Source of the DNA: Prorocentrum cordatum
Lineage: Eukaryota; Sar; Dinophyceae; Prorocentrales; Prorocentraceae
Direction of reading: 5' to 3'
Assembly (NCBI GenBank): GCA_963575745.1
Contig: CAUYUJ010019604.1
Coordinates: forward strand, 606,776 to 670,775
Length of the DNA: 64,000 nt
Part shown: positions 43,044 through 53,824 of the stretch, piece after piece
Layout: every line of letters begins with the position of its first letter
How positions within the stretch are numbered: position 1 is the first letter of the stretch
Program-made: the position numbers and the translations under genes
The notes under the pieces: generated by a model
Databases searched by the model: none
The model's input: the letters and a program-made list of their open reading frames with translations, nothing else
Told to the model about the DNA's origin: nothing

Positions 43044-43460
43044 GAGAAGCGTCGCCGCGACGACTCCAGCGGAAGCGACAGCACCTCCGCCTCCAAGAGG
43101 GCGCGCAACAAGGCCAGGGATAAGGAGAAGGGCAAGAGCTCCAAACACAAGGGCTCCAAATACAAGGACATTGACGTCAAGGGCAAGGGCTGGCGCTCCA
43201 AGGACAACGGCAAGGGCTCCAAGGACAAGGAAGACGGCCCCAAGGACAAGGGCAAGCACAAGGGGAAGCGCGACCGCAGCAAGAGCGACAACATGGGCAA
43301 TCACAGCAAGAGGGACAGCAGCAAGGACGCCAACAAGGGCAAGCGCAAGGGCGGCAAACACAAGGCCAAGGGCTCCAAGGACAAGAAGAGGAAGCACAAC
43401 CGCTCGTCCTCGTCCTCGGACCGAGGGGTCGGGTGTTGGAACTGTGGAATGCAGAGATGA
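43044..43460 (+). CDS. Terminal exon of a Lys/Ser-rich (KGSKDKGK repeat) protein
   Basis: Begins after CTCCCTGGCTAG and is open for 138 codons to TGA 43458-43460. The product is strongly basic, with SGSDSTSASKRARNKARDKE, repeated KGSKDKGK-type motifs, KHKGKRDRSKSDNM and a final SSSSSDR. Codons are almost all AAG/GGC/GAC. No ATG is needed if the exon is spliced, which is why simple ATG-based ORF calling misses it. Such Lys/Ser/Asp repeats are typical of disordered nuclear or RNA-binding proteins (inference). The last eight codons enter a 106-bp palindrome, so the true stop may differ. Confidence 0.6.
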   Translation, partial: EKRRRDDSSGSDSTSASKRARNKARDKEKGKSSKHKGSKYKDIDVKGKGWRSKDNGKGSKDKEDGPKDKGKHKGKRDRSKSDNMGNHSKRDSSKDANKGKRKGGKHKAKGSKDKKRKHNRSSSSSDRGVGCWNCGMQR

Positions 43461-43540
43461 GGAGACAGGGCGGCGGGGGCGCATTTGCAAATGCGCCCCC
43501 GCCGCCCTGTCTCCTAATCTCTGCATTCCACAGTTCCAAC
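43435..43540. repeat. 106-bp near-perfect palindrome
   Basis: Two 53-nt arms (43435-43487 and 43488-43540) are reverse-complementary with a single mismatch (GAGATGAGG against CCTAATCTC). There is no loop: the axis is TTTG|CAAA. The arm includes CGGCGGGGGCGCATTTG. No other palindrome of this perfection was noticed in the window. Confidence 0.95.
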
Positions 43541-43800
43541 GCTAAACGTAGGTATCGATGGAACTATTAGCCTCAATCGCATCAGAATTCGGAAACTGCA
43601 GACGCACACGCGCACGCATATATCCATATGTATATATACGTGCCTATACATGTGTGTACTTAAAGGCTCGTGGGATTTATTTTTCCCTATCCAGGCTCTG
43701 CCTAGAGGGGCTCTTACCCCCTATGTTAAAGGGGCCGGGCAGTGGGCCCCGCCCCGGGCGGTTCCCCCAGGATCCGCCCCGCGGTTCCCCCAGTTACGCC
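43541..43800 (+). other. Spacer
   Basis: Short stretch with CACACGCGCACGCATATATC and a G/C-rich part (GGTTCCCCCAGGATCCGCCC with GCGGTTCCCCCAGTTACGCC). No gene was recognised. Confidence 0.4.
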
Positions 43801-44275
43801 CCTTTAGCTTAGCGTTGCTTATCTCATCTTAGCTTAGCTTATTTCACTTTCGCTTAGCGTAGCTTCATCGTAGCTCAGGTTTATCTCAGCTTAGCTTACC
43901 TTCATCTTAGCTTCGCTGAGCTTTAGCATAGCAGAGCGCAGCACAACATAGCGTAGCATATCATAGCGCATCACATCATAGTATAGCATAGCCTATCATA
44001 ACATAGCATAGCGCAGCATCGAATAACATAGCATATCATAGCATAGCGCAGCAGAGCACAGCACAACATAGCACAGCACAGCATAGCACTGCGCAGTATA
44101 GCATAGCATGTCACAGCTTAGCATAACACATCGTAGCATGCCATAACATAGCTTAGCATAGCATGGTATAGCGTATCGTAGCATAGCATAGCGCAGCATA
44201 TCATAGCATATCATAGCATAGCGCAGCATATCATGGCATAGCATAGTATATCATGGCATAGCAACTAATGCTGCT
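43801..44275 (+). repeat. TTAGC/CATAGC pentamer-hexamer repeat
   Basis: About 470 bp of GCTTAGCTTA then CATAGCATAGCGCAGCATAT variants, mainly 5-bp steps. It lies 150 bp upstream of the retrotransposon insertion site. The minus-strand Met/Tyr/Cys ORF is an artefact. Confidence 0.85.
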
Positions 44276-44421
44276 TTCCTAGGGCTTCCAACTTCTAGGT
44301 AGGGCCGCACTGGGGTAATTGTATGTATAAATAAACGTAATACACATACCTACACACACGCATATACAAACCATATAAACGCACACGGTCATCTCTAAAC
44401 ATATAAAGACATACGCTGTAC

Positions 44422-44426
44422 GCTGT
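44422..44426. repeat. Target-site duplication, left
   Basis: GCTGT immediately before the 5' LTR equals GCTGT immediately after the 3' LTR (62349-62353). Five bases is the usual duplication for copia integrases. Confidence 0.9.
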
Positions 44427-44623
44427 TGTGCATAGAACCCGTGTAATACCCTCATATATACTCCTTATCCTGACCTCTCCTACGCCTGGCCGTTTGGGCT
44501 CAGGTATTGAGACAGATCGATCAGACCTTTGATCGTGCAGGAGGGAAAGACATCCATCTATCCCTCCTTCTCTCTACCAACGGATCAGGGGTTCTGTGCC
44601 CTTGTACTTCAACCCCATACACA
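44427..44623 (+). repeat. 5' LTR (197 bp)
   Basis: Starts TGTGCATAGAACCC and ends CCCCATACACA. It contains TATATACTCC near 44455-44465 as a possible TATA-like element and a run GCCGTTTGGGCTCAGG at 44489-44504. The 3' LTR is the same length and differs at six positions, all substitutions. Confidence 0.93.
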
Positions 44624-44635
44624 GGTTATCAGCCC
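44624..44635 (+). promoter_or_regulatory. Primer-binding site, half-tRNA type
   Basis: GGTTATCAGCCC abuts the LTR. It matches 10 of 12 bases of the Drosophila copia primer site GGTTATGGGCCC as I remember it. That site pairs with the anticodon arm of a cleaved initiator tRNA-Met rather than a tRNA 3' end. The mismatches fall at and next to the anticodon complement. Confidence 0.55.
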
Positions 44636-44687
44636 TTTAAAGCTCACCTTCACCGAACCGCCCGTTGTGATCTCGCACGCGGTCTCG

Positions 44688-45513
44688 ATGGAGCCCCTGC
44701 GGCGCGCGCGCCGCAAGGGATCCATCGAGGCCTCGCGTCCGAGCTCTCCAACGGCGCGACGGCTCGGTGACGAGTTGGAGAGCCTTAATGCGGACTGTGT
44801 TGGTGTTCCAGAAACCCCCCCCCCCCCCAGCTCCGACGGGCCCGAGGCGCGACTAGCTGCTGAGCTTCACCGCAGCGCCGCCCGCGGGGGGACAGGAGAA
44901 GGAGTAGGAACAGGAAGGAAGGAAGGAGTTTCACACGCCCACCTTCGATCCTCCATCCCCTTCCCCGTCGGGAGCAATCCCAACCGCGTCAGGCGAACGC
45001 CTCACCGGTCATGACACTCCAGGGCGCTTTCGCGCTAACCGCCGATGGACCTCAGGTGCTGGCACCCCCAGCCCTGCGACCGCCCCCGCGGCGGAGCACG
45101 TAGCCACCTTCGAGGAACTCAGTAGACCAGTGGCGGCACAGCCGCAGACGCAGTACCCCAAGGTATCATCGGATGAGACACCACACACACCTGGTCCGAG
45201 TCGCAGCTCGTCCGCGCGCAACCGCCGTGGAGCCCCAGGCCCATGCGGCGAGAGTAGGTCGAGCCCGCGCACTGCCTCTCAGAGGCCATGCACTCCCCGC
45301 GACAGGGGACACAGGGAAGCTGACGCTCCCCACCTCTCCATCTCAGACGACCAGCTGGCGGAAACGTCCGCCTCAGGTGAAATAGCTGAGCTCAGAGACC
45401 AGGTTGAAACCTTCGTGTCCAGGCAATACTCTGGACTACTGCAGAGCGTTCAGACGAACGCCGCCGATACTGCAGCCATACGCCACGATCTGGACGGCGC
45501 CTTGGATCATTGA
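44688..45513 (+). pseudogene. gag: Gag N-terminal region, two frames
   Basis: ATG 44688 opens MEPLRRARRKGSIEASRPSS, and this frame runs to TGA 45012-45014. A second frame (+1 relative) is open before that point and continues with TFEELSRPVAAQPQTQYPKV, a Ser/Arg/Pro-rich linker and ISDDQLAETSASGEIAELRD, ending at 45513. The main Gag frame then takes over. The region is Ser/Pro-rich and disordered, followed by the start of a coiled coil (IAELRDQVETFVSRQYSG). At least two frameshifts separate the start codon from the coat domain, so either the copy is defective or initiation occurs downstream. Confidence 0.55.
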
Positions 45514-48500
45514 TTCCAGGATCGCCGAAGATCGACGTATCCTAGGTGAACTGCAGTACCAGGTTGATCGTGAGGTGTCACACTCAGGTGAACGAACGGC
45601 GATGGTCGAGAACCTGCGCAACTACCTCGCGCAGATGGAGCAACAGCTTGTGCTCGTACGCGACACAGGCGTTTCAGCAGTCAGGATTTTACATGATGAA
45701 ATCCACGACCAGCTCCGCAACCGACCAACACCAGCCGAGGCCAACGACCTCGGCGACGTTCAGTCTCAGATCAATGATCTTCGATCTTATCTAGACCACA
45801 CTACGGCGACGCTTCGCAACGAAGCACACACCAACTCGTCGAACCTGATCGACATGTTGCAGCGTACTGAAAGAGTCATCACTCAAAGGCTTGATGCGAC
45901 CAACGCTGTCGTGCAACCACTCGCTAACCGGATCTCTGACATCGAGCAGCGTTTTCCTGGCGCGCAGGACGCCCTGGCAGAGTTGCGTGTCGGACGAGCC
46001 CAGACTGATCAGCTGGATTCTCCTCCCACGGTTTACGATTTCGCCCGCCTCACTGACAGGTTGCAGGAGGTTCAGCAGGCGGCGGACCACGCGCAGTTGG
46101 AGCTCTCCCAGATTATTCGTGAAAGAGATACTGAAAAGGTACGTGTAGAGAGTCACCTCGCACGTCTGGAAAGCGAGCTGGAGGCACAAAGCGCCCGTCT
46201 CCGAGCATACGAGCAACGACTTGATTGGTATTCACAACGTTCTCGGGATACTGATGAGTATACACGCCAAAAGGTGGGTCAAATACACGAAGATATGACG
46301 AGCTGGACGAATCAGCTGATCGACCACACCAACGACACCAATCTCCACCTTCGACCTGCAACCGACCTGCACAGGCCGACGGCAGCGTCCGCCGAAGCAC
46401 CACAAGCTTCTGCAGGACAACAACGACGTACGTCACCAGGAGCAGCCTCCGCGGCAGCTTCTGCACAGACACGCCATGTGTCTCCTGTGCACACAGAACC
46501 AACTACCGACGGTGCACCGATACGCTCACAACCATTGTCTGCGGTTTCGGTCCATACTACAACTCCTGTCAAGGAGTCAGACACCGTCCGAGTCCCTGTC
46601 TTGCCTAAAATCACGCAGCTGCTCGAGTGGCAGCAAAAAGTACGGAAGAACTTTGGGGCCGCCTCAGGGCGACCATCCAAAGCATACGCCTTCCTATGCG
46701 TGGCTGAACAGCCCGAATGTACATTCGAGGACTTACAAGACAGTGGAGACTTTGAGAGCATTGATTGCAAACTCGCTACCGCTCTGAGCGACATCTTATC
46801 CTCGGACTTACGCTACCAAGTCAGGCTCATCGAAACTAGAGAGCACAAAGCAGGACGCCTGCTCAAAGGACGCCAGATCTACTGGCACATCCTACAGTCC
46901 TACAAAGTGACAGAGGTTGACGACGACCTGCACGATTTCGAGCGCCTAAAAGAACTGAGGATGAGAGATGACGATTTGCAACGTTTTATTACTGACTGGG
47001 ACGCTTTACTCTTGGAATGCCGAGAAGCACCCGATCCAAAGATCTTGGAATCGCTGTTTCGTACACAGATTCGTAGGCATGTATGGATGAACCAAGACAT
47101 GTACGAGTACCAACGCATGAAGATGAACGACCCGAATCGTACCTATGGTTGGCTTCGACAGCGTGTCCTAGACATACTGGAGCTTAAGCAATTGGAGAAT
47201 AATCAAAACAAGTTACGGTACGAGCATGAGACACGATCTCAAGTCAACGTGTGCGCTGCCTGGAAGAAAGGCAATTGTCGCAATGGTGATCGGTGCAAGG
47301 CTTTGCGTACATATTCCAGGGATTGGAAGAACAACAAATCTTCCAGAACATCAACGGCTGGTGGCAACCCCCGCCGTAGTATGTCCACTCTTGCGAATCA
47401 CAAGAAGCCCGCATCGAAACCATTTTGCTTCGATTTCGCCAAGCGCAACACATGTACCAGAGGCGACACGTGTAACTTTCCACACGTCGCACAGTGTAAA
47501 GATCTCGCACAGAATAAGTGTTCAAAAGGCGACAAATGCAAATATGCTCATCTTACACCTGGTGCAAAGACTCCTGAGCGAAGCCCGAGTCGACCACGGA
47601 CCTCCAGCCAGGATAGCCGTGGCCGATCACCATCCCGCGGATCAGGAAGCCAACGTTCTTCACAACGCGGGGGGTTCCGCTATGCAAGCGACTCACGCCA
47701 TGGACGTGACAACCGACGCCAATACGACCGATCTCGTTCAACATCCAGGAGGTCCCCAGACTCTCGCAGTCAATCGAGAAGTCGATACGACAGATCTTCG
47801 AGATCTACCTCCCGAGGGCGAGACAATCGCGGCGGCGGACGCGGCAGTCCACGCGGCCGTCATAGATCATATGGTAGTGACAAAGGACGTGGCAGACGTT
47901 CCCCGGGCCATGGTTCGTCCCGTGGCTCACCCCACGCCAGAGCACGCTCTCCTGCCAACTTTCGACGTTCACGCCGCTCCGACCGCAGTTGCGTCATCCG
48001 TGACAAGACCCTCATGGCCAACACTAAGGCCACAGCGACATCTACCAAAACACGTCGTCGGATACGCTTCGACATACGTAACGTGGAATACTATTTACAT
48101 ACCGTATCTGGCAGGGCCAGATTGGATAAATGGAAAGAGATGCCGAACGAGGGTGACATCGTCAATGTACCAGACCCGTTACCACAACGATGGTGGGATC
48201 AAAGTGCGGGTGCCTTACGAGAATGTCAAAAAGAGGCACAGCTATGGCACGACGACCTATACGACTACCGACACAATAAAATGTCGGTGGCCACACCAAT
48301 TGCGATCCGAAAATATGACGACACTGTTAAGCAGTCATCAAAGACAGCCCAGACGAAGACAACGACAATGCAAGTCGACCCACCACGTTCGACTGCTGCA
48401 TTGACACGGTCTTGGGTTCTCGACAGTGGTTCTGCTCATCATATTCAGGGAAAACACGAACTAACGCAGACCGAATCGGATCGCATATCTATTCGCGAAG

Positions 48501-48973
48501 AGCATATTCTGGAAACCGCCAATGGTGATCGTACTGTCAACGAGCACTACGACAGACGGCTACCCGAGGTTGGCTTACACAGTTCAGCCCTTGCCTTGCC
48601 AGACAACCCATCCTTACTATCAGTTGGGAAATTGATGGAGGTTGATGGCTTTCGGCAGCTTTGGGATCCTGAGCTGGGCTACTTGCTTCAGGATCCGGGG
48701 GGCCAATGGTATAAGATTCCAGTCAACAATCGAGTTCCAGAGTTACGACTCGACGACTTGACACTGATACCACCACCACGTTTATGCACTTCGTCAGCAC
48801 CCCGACGTCGTCAGCGCAAGCGTTCATCCGCCCGCTGCAACGACATTTGTTGGTGCTGCAAAACTACAGAGCAGTCAACCACTGCAGACGAGCTACGGCC
48901 CCACATAGGGACCTGCCCCAAGAGACCACATGTCGGAGAGGGAGGAGGAGCACGGACCGCCACGGTCGAATAA
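45514..48973 (+). CDS. gag-pro: Gag coat, CCCH fingers and aspartic protease
   Basis: A continuous frame of about 1150 codons, to TAA 48971-48973. Order: long coiled coil (about 45520-46340); a Gln/Ser/Ala linker; a copia-like Gag core (46608-47235) with FRTQIRRHVWMNQDMYEYQR and RQRVLDILELKQLENN. Three zinc fingers follow (47248-47552), spaced C-x7/8-C-x5-C-x3-H; the first has lost its His. An RS/RG-rich tail (47570-47990) precedes a protease with WVLDSGSAHH, where the catalytic Asp is codon 48422-48424. The protease is followed by the copia-type LSVGKLMEVDGFRQLWD region. CCCH fingers replace the usual CCHC knuckle. The ORF product would form the capsid and release protease. The in-frame stop before integrase may allow readthrough or be a mutation. 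Confidence 0.8.
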
Positions 48974-51189
48974 CCTCCCGACACAAGCACAGACGAGCCT
49001 AACGTGGACACACCCACCGACTCGCCTACGTCTCAGACGCAGTGTTCTCCTCCACAATGCGGGGGGCTAGTAGATATAGCTCATGCAGATCATGACATAC
49101 CGACAGAGACGCCCACACGAACGCATCGCGACAATGATCGAGTTCTCCCCAACAGACAGAAGAAACCGATCGACCCGATGCATTACATGACTCACAGCCC
49201 AAAACATCCTGACTGTGAGATCTGTTCTCGTACGATGGCACAGAATGCCCCGTGTAGACGACAGCGCAAACCACATCCACCGGCAGACCCCACCGACGAG
49301 GATAACGCCTACGAGGCTTTTGTCCCGAAGAATTTTGGTGAGGCTTTAACTGCCGACCATGTCGTGCTGGCCAAAGACGATGCCGCGGACAAACGCGGCG
49401 ACAAGTATGCACTTGTTGTCCTAGACAGATATGCCGGCATCTTCATGGCCTACCCAGCACTACACAAAGACGCAGCTACCACAAAGGCATCCTTTCAACA
49501 GTTCATCGCCGCGAACGATGAGGTGAAGCATATCTATACAGACAGACAATTCTGGAGAGCTTCAGAAAGCTTGCCGCCAACTGGGATGGAGACACGACAC
49601 GAGTGCGCCACATCGTCCGCAAACGAATGGATTGATTGAGCGCGTCGTCAAAATTGTCATTCTCGGTACGAGAGCTGTGTTACATATGTCTGGTCTGGGA
49701 CACGAATGGTGGAAAGAGGCCATGCAAGCCTTTTGCTGTGGACACAATTTTGTGCATGCATCCACGGGCGTGGCTGCCCTCAATGATGGGCATGCAGATA
49801 AGACAGCTCATGAAATACGATTTGGCGAAAGCTTTCCTGGGCACTGCATACCATTCGGTGCTCGGATCTTTTGGAAATGCCTCAACCCCGAGATTAACAA
49901 CGAGACTGTAAAGTTTAAATACTCGGGAAGGGTTATTCATGGGTTACCACTTACATTCTGGTGGACGATGGTCAGGTGACTATCTTGTCTTGGACACGGC
50001 TACATACGCCAAGAATCCTGATGGTGAACTATGTCATGTGCACAGAGTCAAAGACATCATCATCCCTGATGGCAAGTTCACCTGCCCAGTGAAAGAAGGT
50101 ACTCTACGACATCATAACCCTGAGACACACGATGAGGTCAAGGCATCCACATCTCGCCCCTTGGGTGACAAACCAATGCCCGATCCTCCACTTTCCTACC
50201 CTAAAGAATGGGATGACCCATCTACGATGACAACGGAGGACAACGCCGCTGATATCCAAACATCGGCCTCTGAAGTTGCTGCACCAGCGCCGGAGCCCGA
50301 CTACTGGGAACAGCGGGGATATTGCGTCATCAGACATATTCGTACTCCACGCAAGAAACTGTTCATCCCGACGGACGACGTCATGAACATACCTGTACCT
50401 GTTGATCAACTCGATGTGACACGAGATTTCAAGACAACTTATATTTTTGAAGGAGAAAGTGACTTTCGAGATGTTTGGGATGGTGATAGCGCCAACGACC
50501 ACAGGGAGTTAAGCGAGCCTTGGACAGGCACGATTCAATTCTATGAGCTTTCAAAAATGACGCCAGACGGCAAAATGGTGGTTCGTGGACGCGAGACACG
50601 CATGCAGACTACTACACGTCCTGATCACATTCTTCCCGAGCATTGGAAAACACTCTCTCGTGGACAACAAAAGAAGGACATCGAGTACGCCAACGACGTT
50701 AAACGGGCTCGTGAGATTCGTGACCGAGCTGCACTAAGAGTGTGGACAAGACAGGACAAACAGGTCAACAATTTTCGTACCACTACATCCGGCGGACCCA
50801 CATGGAATACTGTGGAACGACGGGTTACATACGACAATGACAATGGCGACGTCATCCGCGACGAAAACGTCAAAGGCGTGACAAACAAAGAAATACTGTA
50901 TGCCAAATTACCTGGTGGGCCACGTGACATTATTACGGTACTGTACTACCGCCAATCACCACAACAGCACGATGGAGAAGAACGTGCTTTGGTACTTGTG
51001 GATAGTGAAGGAACCGACTTTGGGACCATGAACCCGCTTATACGCCAGTTCACCCAGTCGGTAGTAATACCAACTATGCCACGTGAGACCACCTACACGC
51101 CGGCGCACAGGGATAAAATACCTCATTTTTCATGGTCACGCCTGGCACTAGTTACCAGAAACCTGAGTAAGAAAGAAGTTGCCGCATAA
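48974..51189 (+). pseudogene. pol: Integrase, three frame segments
   Basis: After the TAA the same frame continues without loss to the zinc-binding domain (HYMTHSPKHPDCEICSR, about 49180-49227). The catalytic core follows: D1 in LTADHVVL (49355), D2 in YTDRQ (49541). A one-base frameshift at about 49550 leads to HRPQTNGLIERVVK with the catalytic Glu at 49638, about 32 residues after D2. A second shift at about 49936 leads to FMGYHLHSGGRWSGDYLVL and a long C-terminal domain to TAA 51187-51189. The DDE residues are all present, so the enzyme family is certain, but this copy cannot be translated conventionally. Confidence 0.8.
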
Positions 51190-52715
51190 CCACGTGCACA
51201 AGAAGCCCTACGAAAAGAATACGAGAGATAGGAAAAGAAACAAACGTGGATGTTGGAGGCTGTTGCAGAAAAAGCTGATATTGAGTCACAAGCTATCCGC
51301 ACTGGGACGAAAGTTCATTTCTTCAATATCTTGGAGCTGTCTTCAGTCAAACACGAGGAACTTCCACCTGATCTACGTAAATTCAAGGGCAGAGTGGTGG
51401 TTCAGGGCAATACAGGCAACGATGAAACTGGTCTGGCCGCCATATTCGCCGACGCCGCTTCCAGTGCTTCGCATATTGAGGCTTCCAAACTTTGCGATGC
51501 AACTGCGTTATTGCCACAATATGCGGGAGAACAAAGTGATGCACCCGGAGCCTACACACAGGCATTATTATACGGCGACGGACGAATCGATCCAGTTGAT
51601 ACTTGGATTACCATACCTAAATGGCGACAACCGACATCATGGTCCAAATGCAAGAATCCAGTGTGCCGATTACGATTGGCACTATACGGACACCCTCTCG
51701 CAGGTGTCTTTTGGGAACGAAAATGGCGCACATGCTTAGAAAGCGTTGGTTTCGAGCCTATTTCAGGATGGGAATGTGTATGGAGACACAACAAACTGGG
51801 ACTGATACTTTCAGTATATGTGGACGACTTTAAATTAGCCGGCCCAGCTCACAATCTACAGACTGGCTGGGATTATATTCGCAAAAGCGGTATTGACTTG
51901 GATCCACCTACTCCATACTCACAATATCTTGGTTGTGGACAACAAGCATATGATGTGCCGCAGACTATCTTCGACAAAAGAATGTCTACCATACGCCCTA
52001 TGTTGCCCGTACACAATGAGAAAGATTACAATACGGCTAAACAGGTTCGTGGAATTCGCCATGATATGCTTGGTTTTATTGATCAGTGCATTGAACGATA
52101 CCTGGAATGCGCCTCCAAGCGCGCTCAGGGACCAGGGTCACGTCGGAAACGATCCGACTCGCCGAGGACTTCGCGATCCAAATCGCCCGCATCCTCCGGG
52201 TCGGTCGCCAAACCTACTAGTGTGCTCAATGCGCGGCCGCGATCATCCAGCCCAGCAAAATCGGTCGACACGACATCTACCACGACAGATCCCATACCCG
52301 TCACATACGATGACCTACCTGACGCCGAGACCCTTGGCATCGAGGACACCTCCTTCACTGATTCCGACTATTCCGACGAGGGCATCCTTGGCCAGGACGC
52401 GGCGAGTGTACTAATGAAGATCCTATACCTGGCACGTTGCTGTCGTTTTGATCTTCTACATCCAGTATGTATGCTGGCCAGAGAAATTACCAAATGGAAT
52501 ACTACGTGTGATAAACGTCTACATCGGTTGATATGCTACATCAAAACGACGCGTACACATTGTTTGCACGGATGGATTGGTGATTCGTCAGACAAGTTAT
52601 CCATCATGCTCTTTACAGACGCCTCGTTCGCTGATTGCATTACATCATCCAAATCCACTACCGGCGTTTTTGCCGCGCTTGTTGGACCCAACACGTTCTT
52701 TCCAGTCAACGCTAT
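51190..52715 (+). pseudogene. pol: Reverse transcriptase with Ser/Arg insertion
   Basis: Same frame as the integrase C-terminus; a TAG at 51229-51231 interrupts it between EALRKEYER and KKQTWMLEAV. Copia RT motifs follow: KFKGRVVVQGN, QSDAPGAYTQALL, CRLRLALYGHPLAGVFWE, then YVDD at 51817-51828 and YSQYLGCG. Between RT and RNase H, 52110-52400 encodes an insertion of about 100 residues rich in Ser, Arg, Pro and Asp (DSPRTSRSKSPASSGS, YDDLPDAETLGIEDT). The copia signature resumes with MKILYLARCCRFDLLHPV. The RT catalytic Asp pair is intact. Confidence 0.8.
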
Positions 52716-53786
52716 GCATGAAACAAACGGTTGTCTCACATTCATCTACTGAATCCGAGATCGTTGCTCTTGACTCAGCACTACGACTGGAAGGGTTACC
52801 ACTACTCTCATTCTGGGAAGCCGTGGTGGGAGTTGCCAAAACATGCAAAGAGAAGAATACATGCCTGAGCTGCCATCGACACGCCGACCCGGCGATGTGT
52901 CCTACATTGGCAGCCAAAAAGAAGCGTAAGCCATCGCCTCGCAAGGCACCCCCATACACGGGGATCTTCTCCTAGCCGTAGGCAACTACCGCTAAATGCG
53001 GAATTACCTACGCCTCCAAAGAGACGTACAATATCCCATGAGGGTACAGTATTGCACGTGGATCCAGAACCGGCTCAAGATATTAGTTCTCCCAAAGTGC
53101 GTCTTATCGTCCTCGAGGATAACCAGGCCGTGATCAAAATCGTCCAAAAAGGACGTGCACCAGCACTTCGTCATCTTCATCGTACTCATCGTATCAACCT
53201 GGATTGGATATGCGAGACGTGCCAATTCGAACATATCGAGCTCAAATACGTAGGAACAAAGGAGCAGATCGCAGATATGATGACCAAACATTTCGAGACG
53301 AAGAAAGCAGACCTTTGGAAGGACCTCTTGGAACACTCGCTCATATTTCCCGCTACTCCGGTACAGTGTCCTCCAAAGAAACCCTGGAAACCACTGCGAG
53401 GGCCTCGGAGGCCCGATGGTTTACCTCATGTTGCGGAACCTCCAAAACTGGATGGATGCCCGGAAGTATGCAACTTATTATTTACAGAAAAAGAAAGATG
53501 GGGCGAAGTAGGATCAGAATGTGGATTCCGATGCGTTGGACAAGCCAATCACGAGGGAATACGCGCATGCATGTACCACATTGGCGTACCAGCCGCAGCT
53601 ATTGCGTCGCGCACACCTCGTTCACGCGCACGTTCCCCGCACGGTAGACATCCCCGCCATCCTCCCTCGCCTCCGCAAGATGCAGAGATATTAGGACATT
53701 ACTTATACGTTCATGCCGCAGCAATTTTACGACTCGAGCTACAAAGCTTACAGGCGTCCTGTTCGCCGCGTGCGAGGCGAAAATAA
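52716..53786 (+). pseudogene. pol: RNase H, two frames with an internal insertion
   Basis: The first RNase H strand (FTDASFADCITSSKSTTGVF) lies in the preceding frame. After a shift at about 52715 KQTVVSHSSTESEIVALDSA follows, and after another at about 52961 come VLEDNQAVIKIVQKG, HRINLDWICE and LKYVGTKEQIADMMTK. These are the standard copia landmarks. Between STESE and EDNQ there are about 90 extra residues, basic and Pro-rich, with a CLSCHRHADPAMC cluster. The frame continues about 130 residues beyond the last motif, to TAA 53784-53786, with an Arg/Ser/Pro-rich tail. Confidence 0.75.
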
Positions 53787-53824
53787 GTGAGATCGGTTCT
53801 AATCCCGATACCCCCATCCACGAG

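Noticed and set aside
42976-43545. 189-codon Arg/Thr/Pro ORF over the KDKGK exon
   Set aside because: A shadow frame; the AAG/GGC/GAC frame starting at 43044 has the coherent composition and codon bias.
45130-45513. Separate small gene upstream of Gag
   Set aside because: It lies inside the LTR-bounded element, and its coiled-coil sequence continues directly into the next frame, so it is part of Gag.
53204-53647. 147-codon ORF overlapping the pol end
   Set aside because: Shadow of the RNase H frame, which carries the conserved copia motifs.
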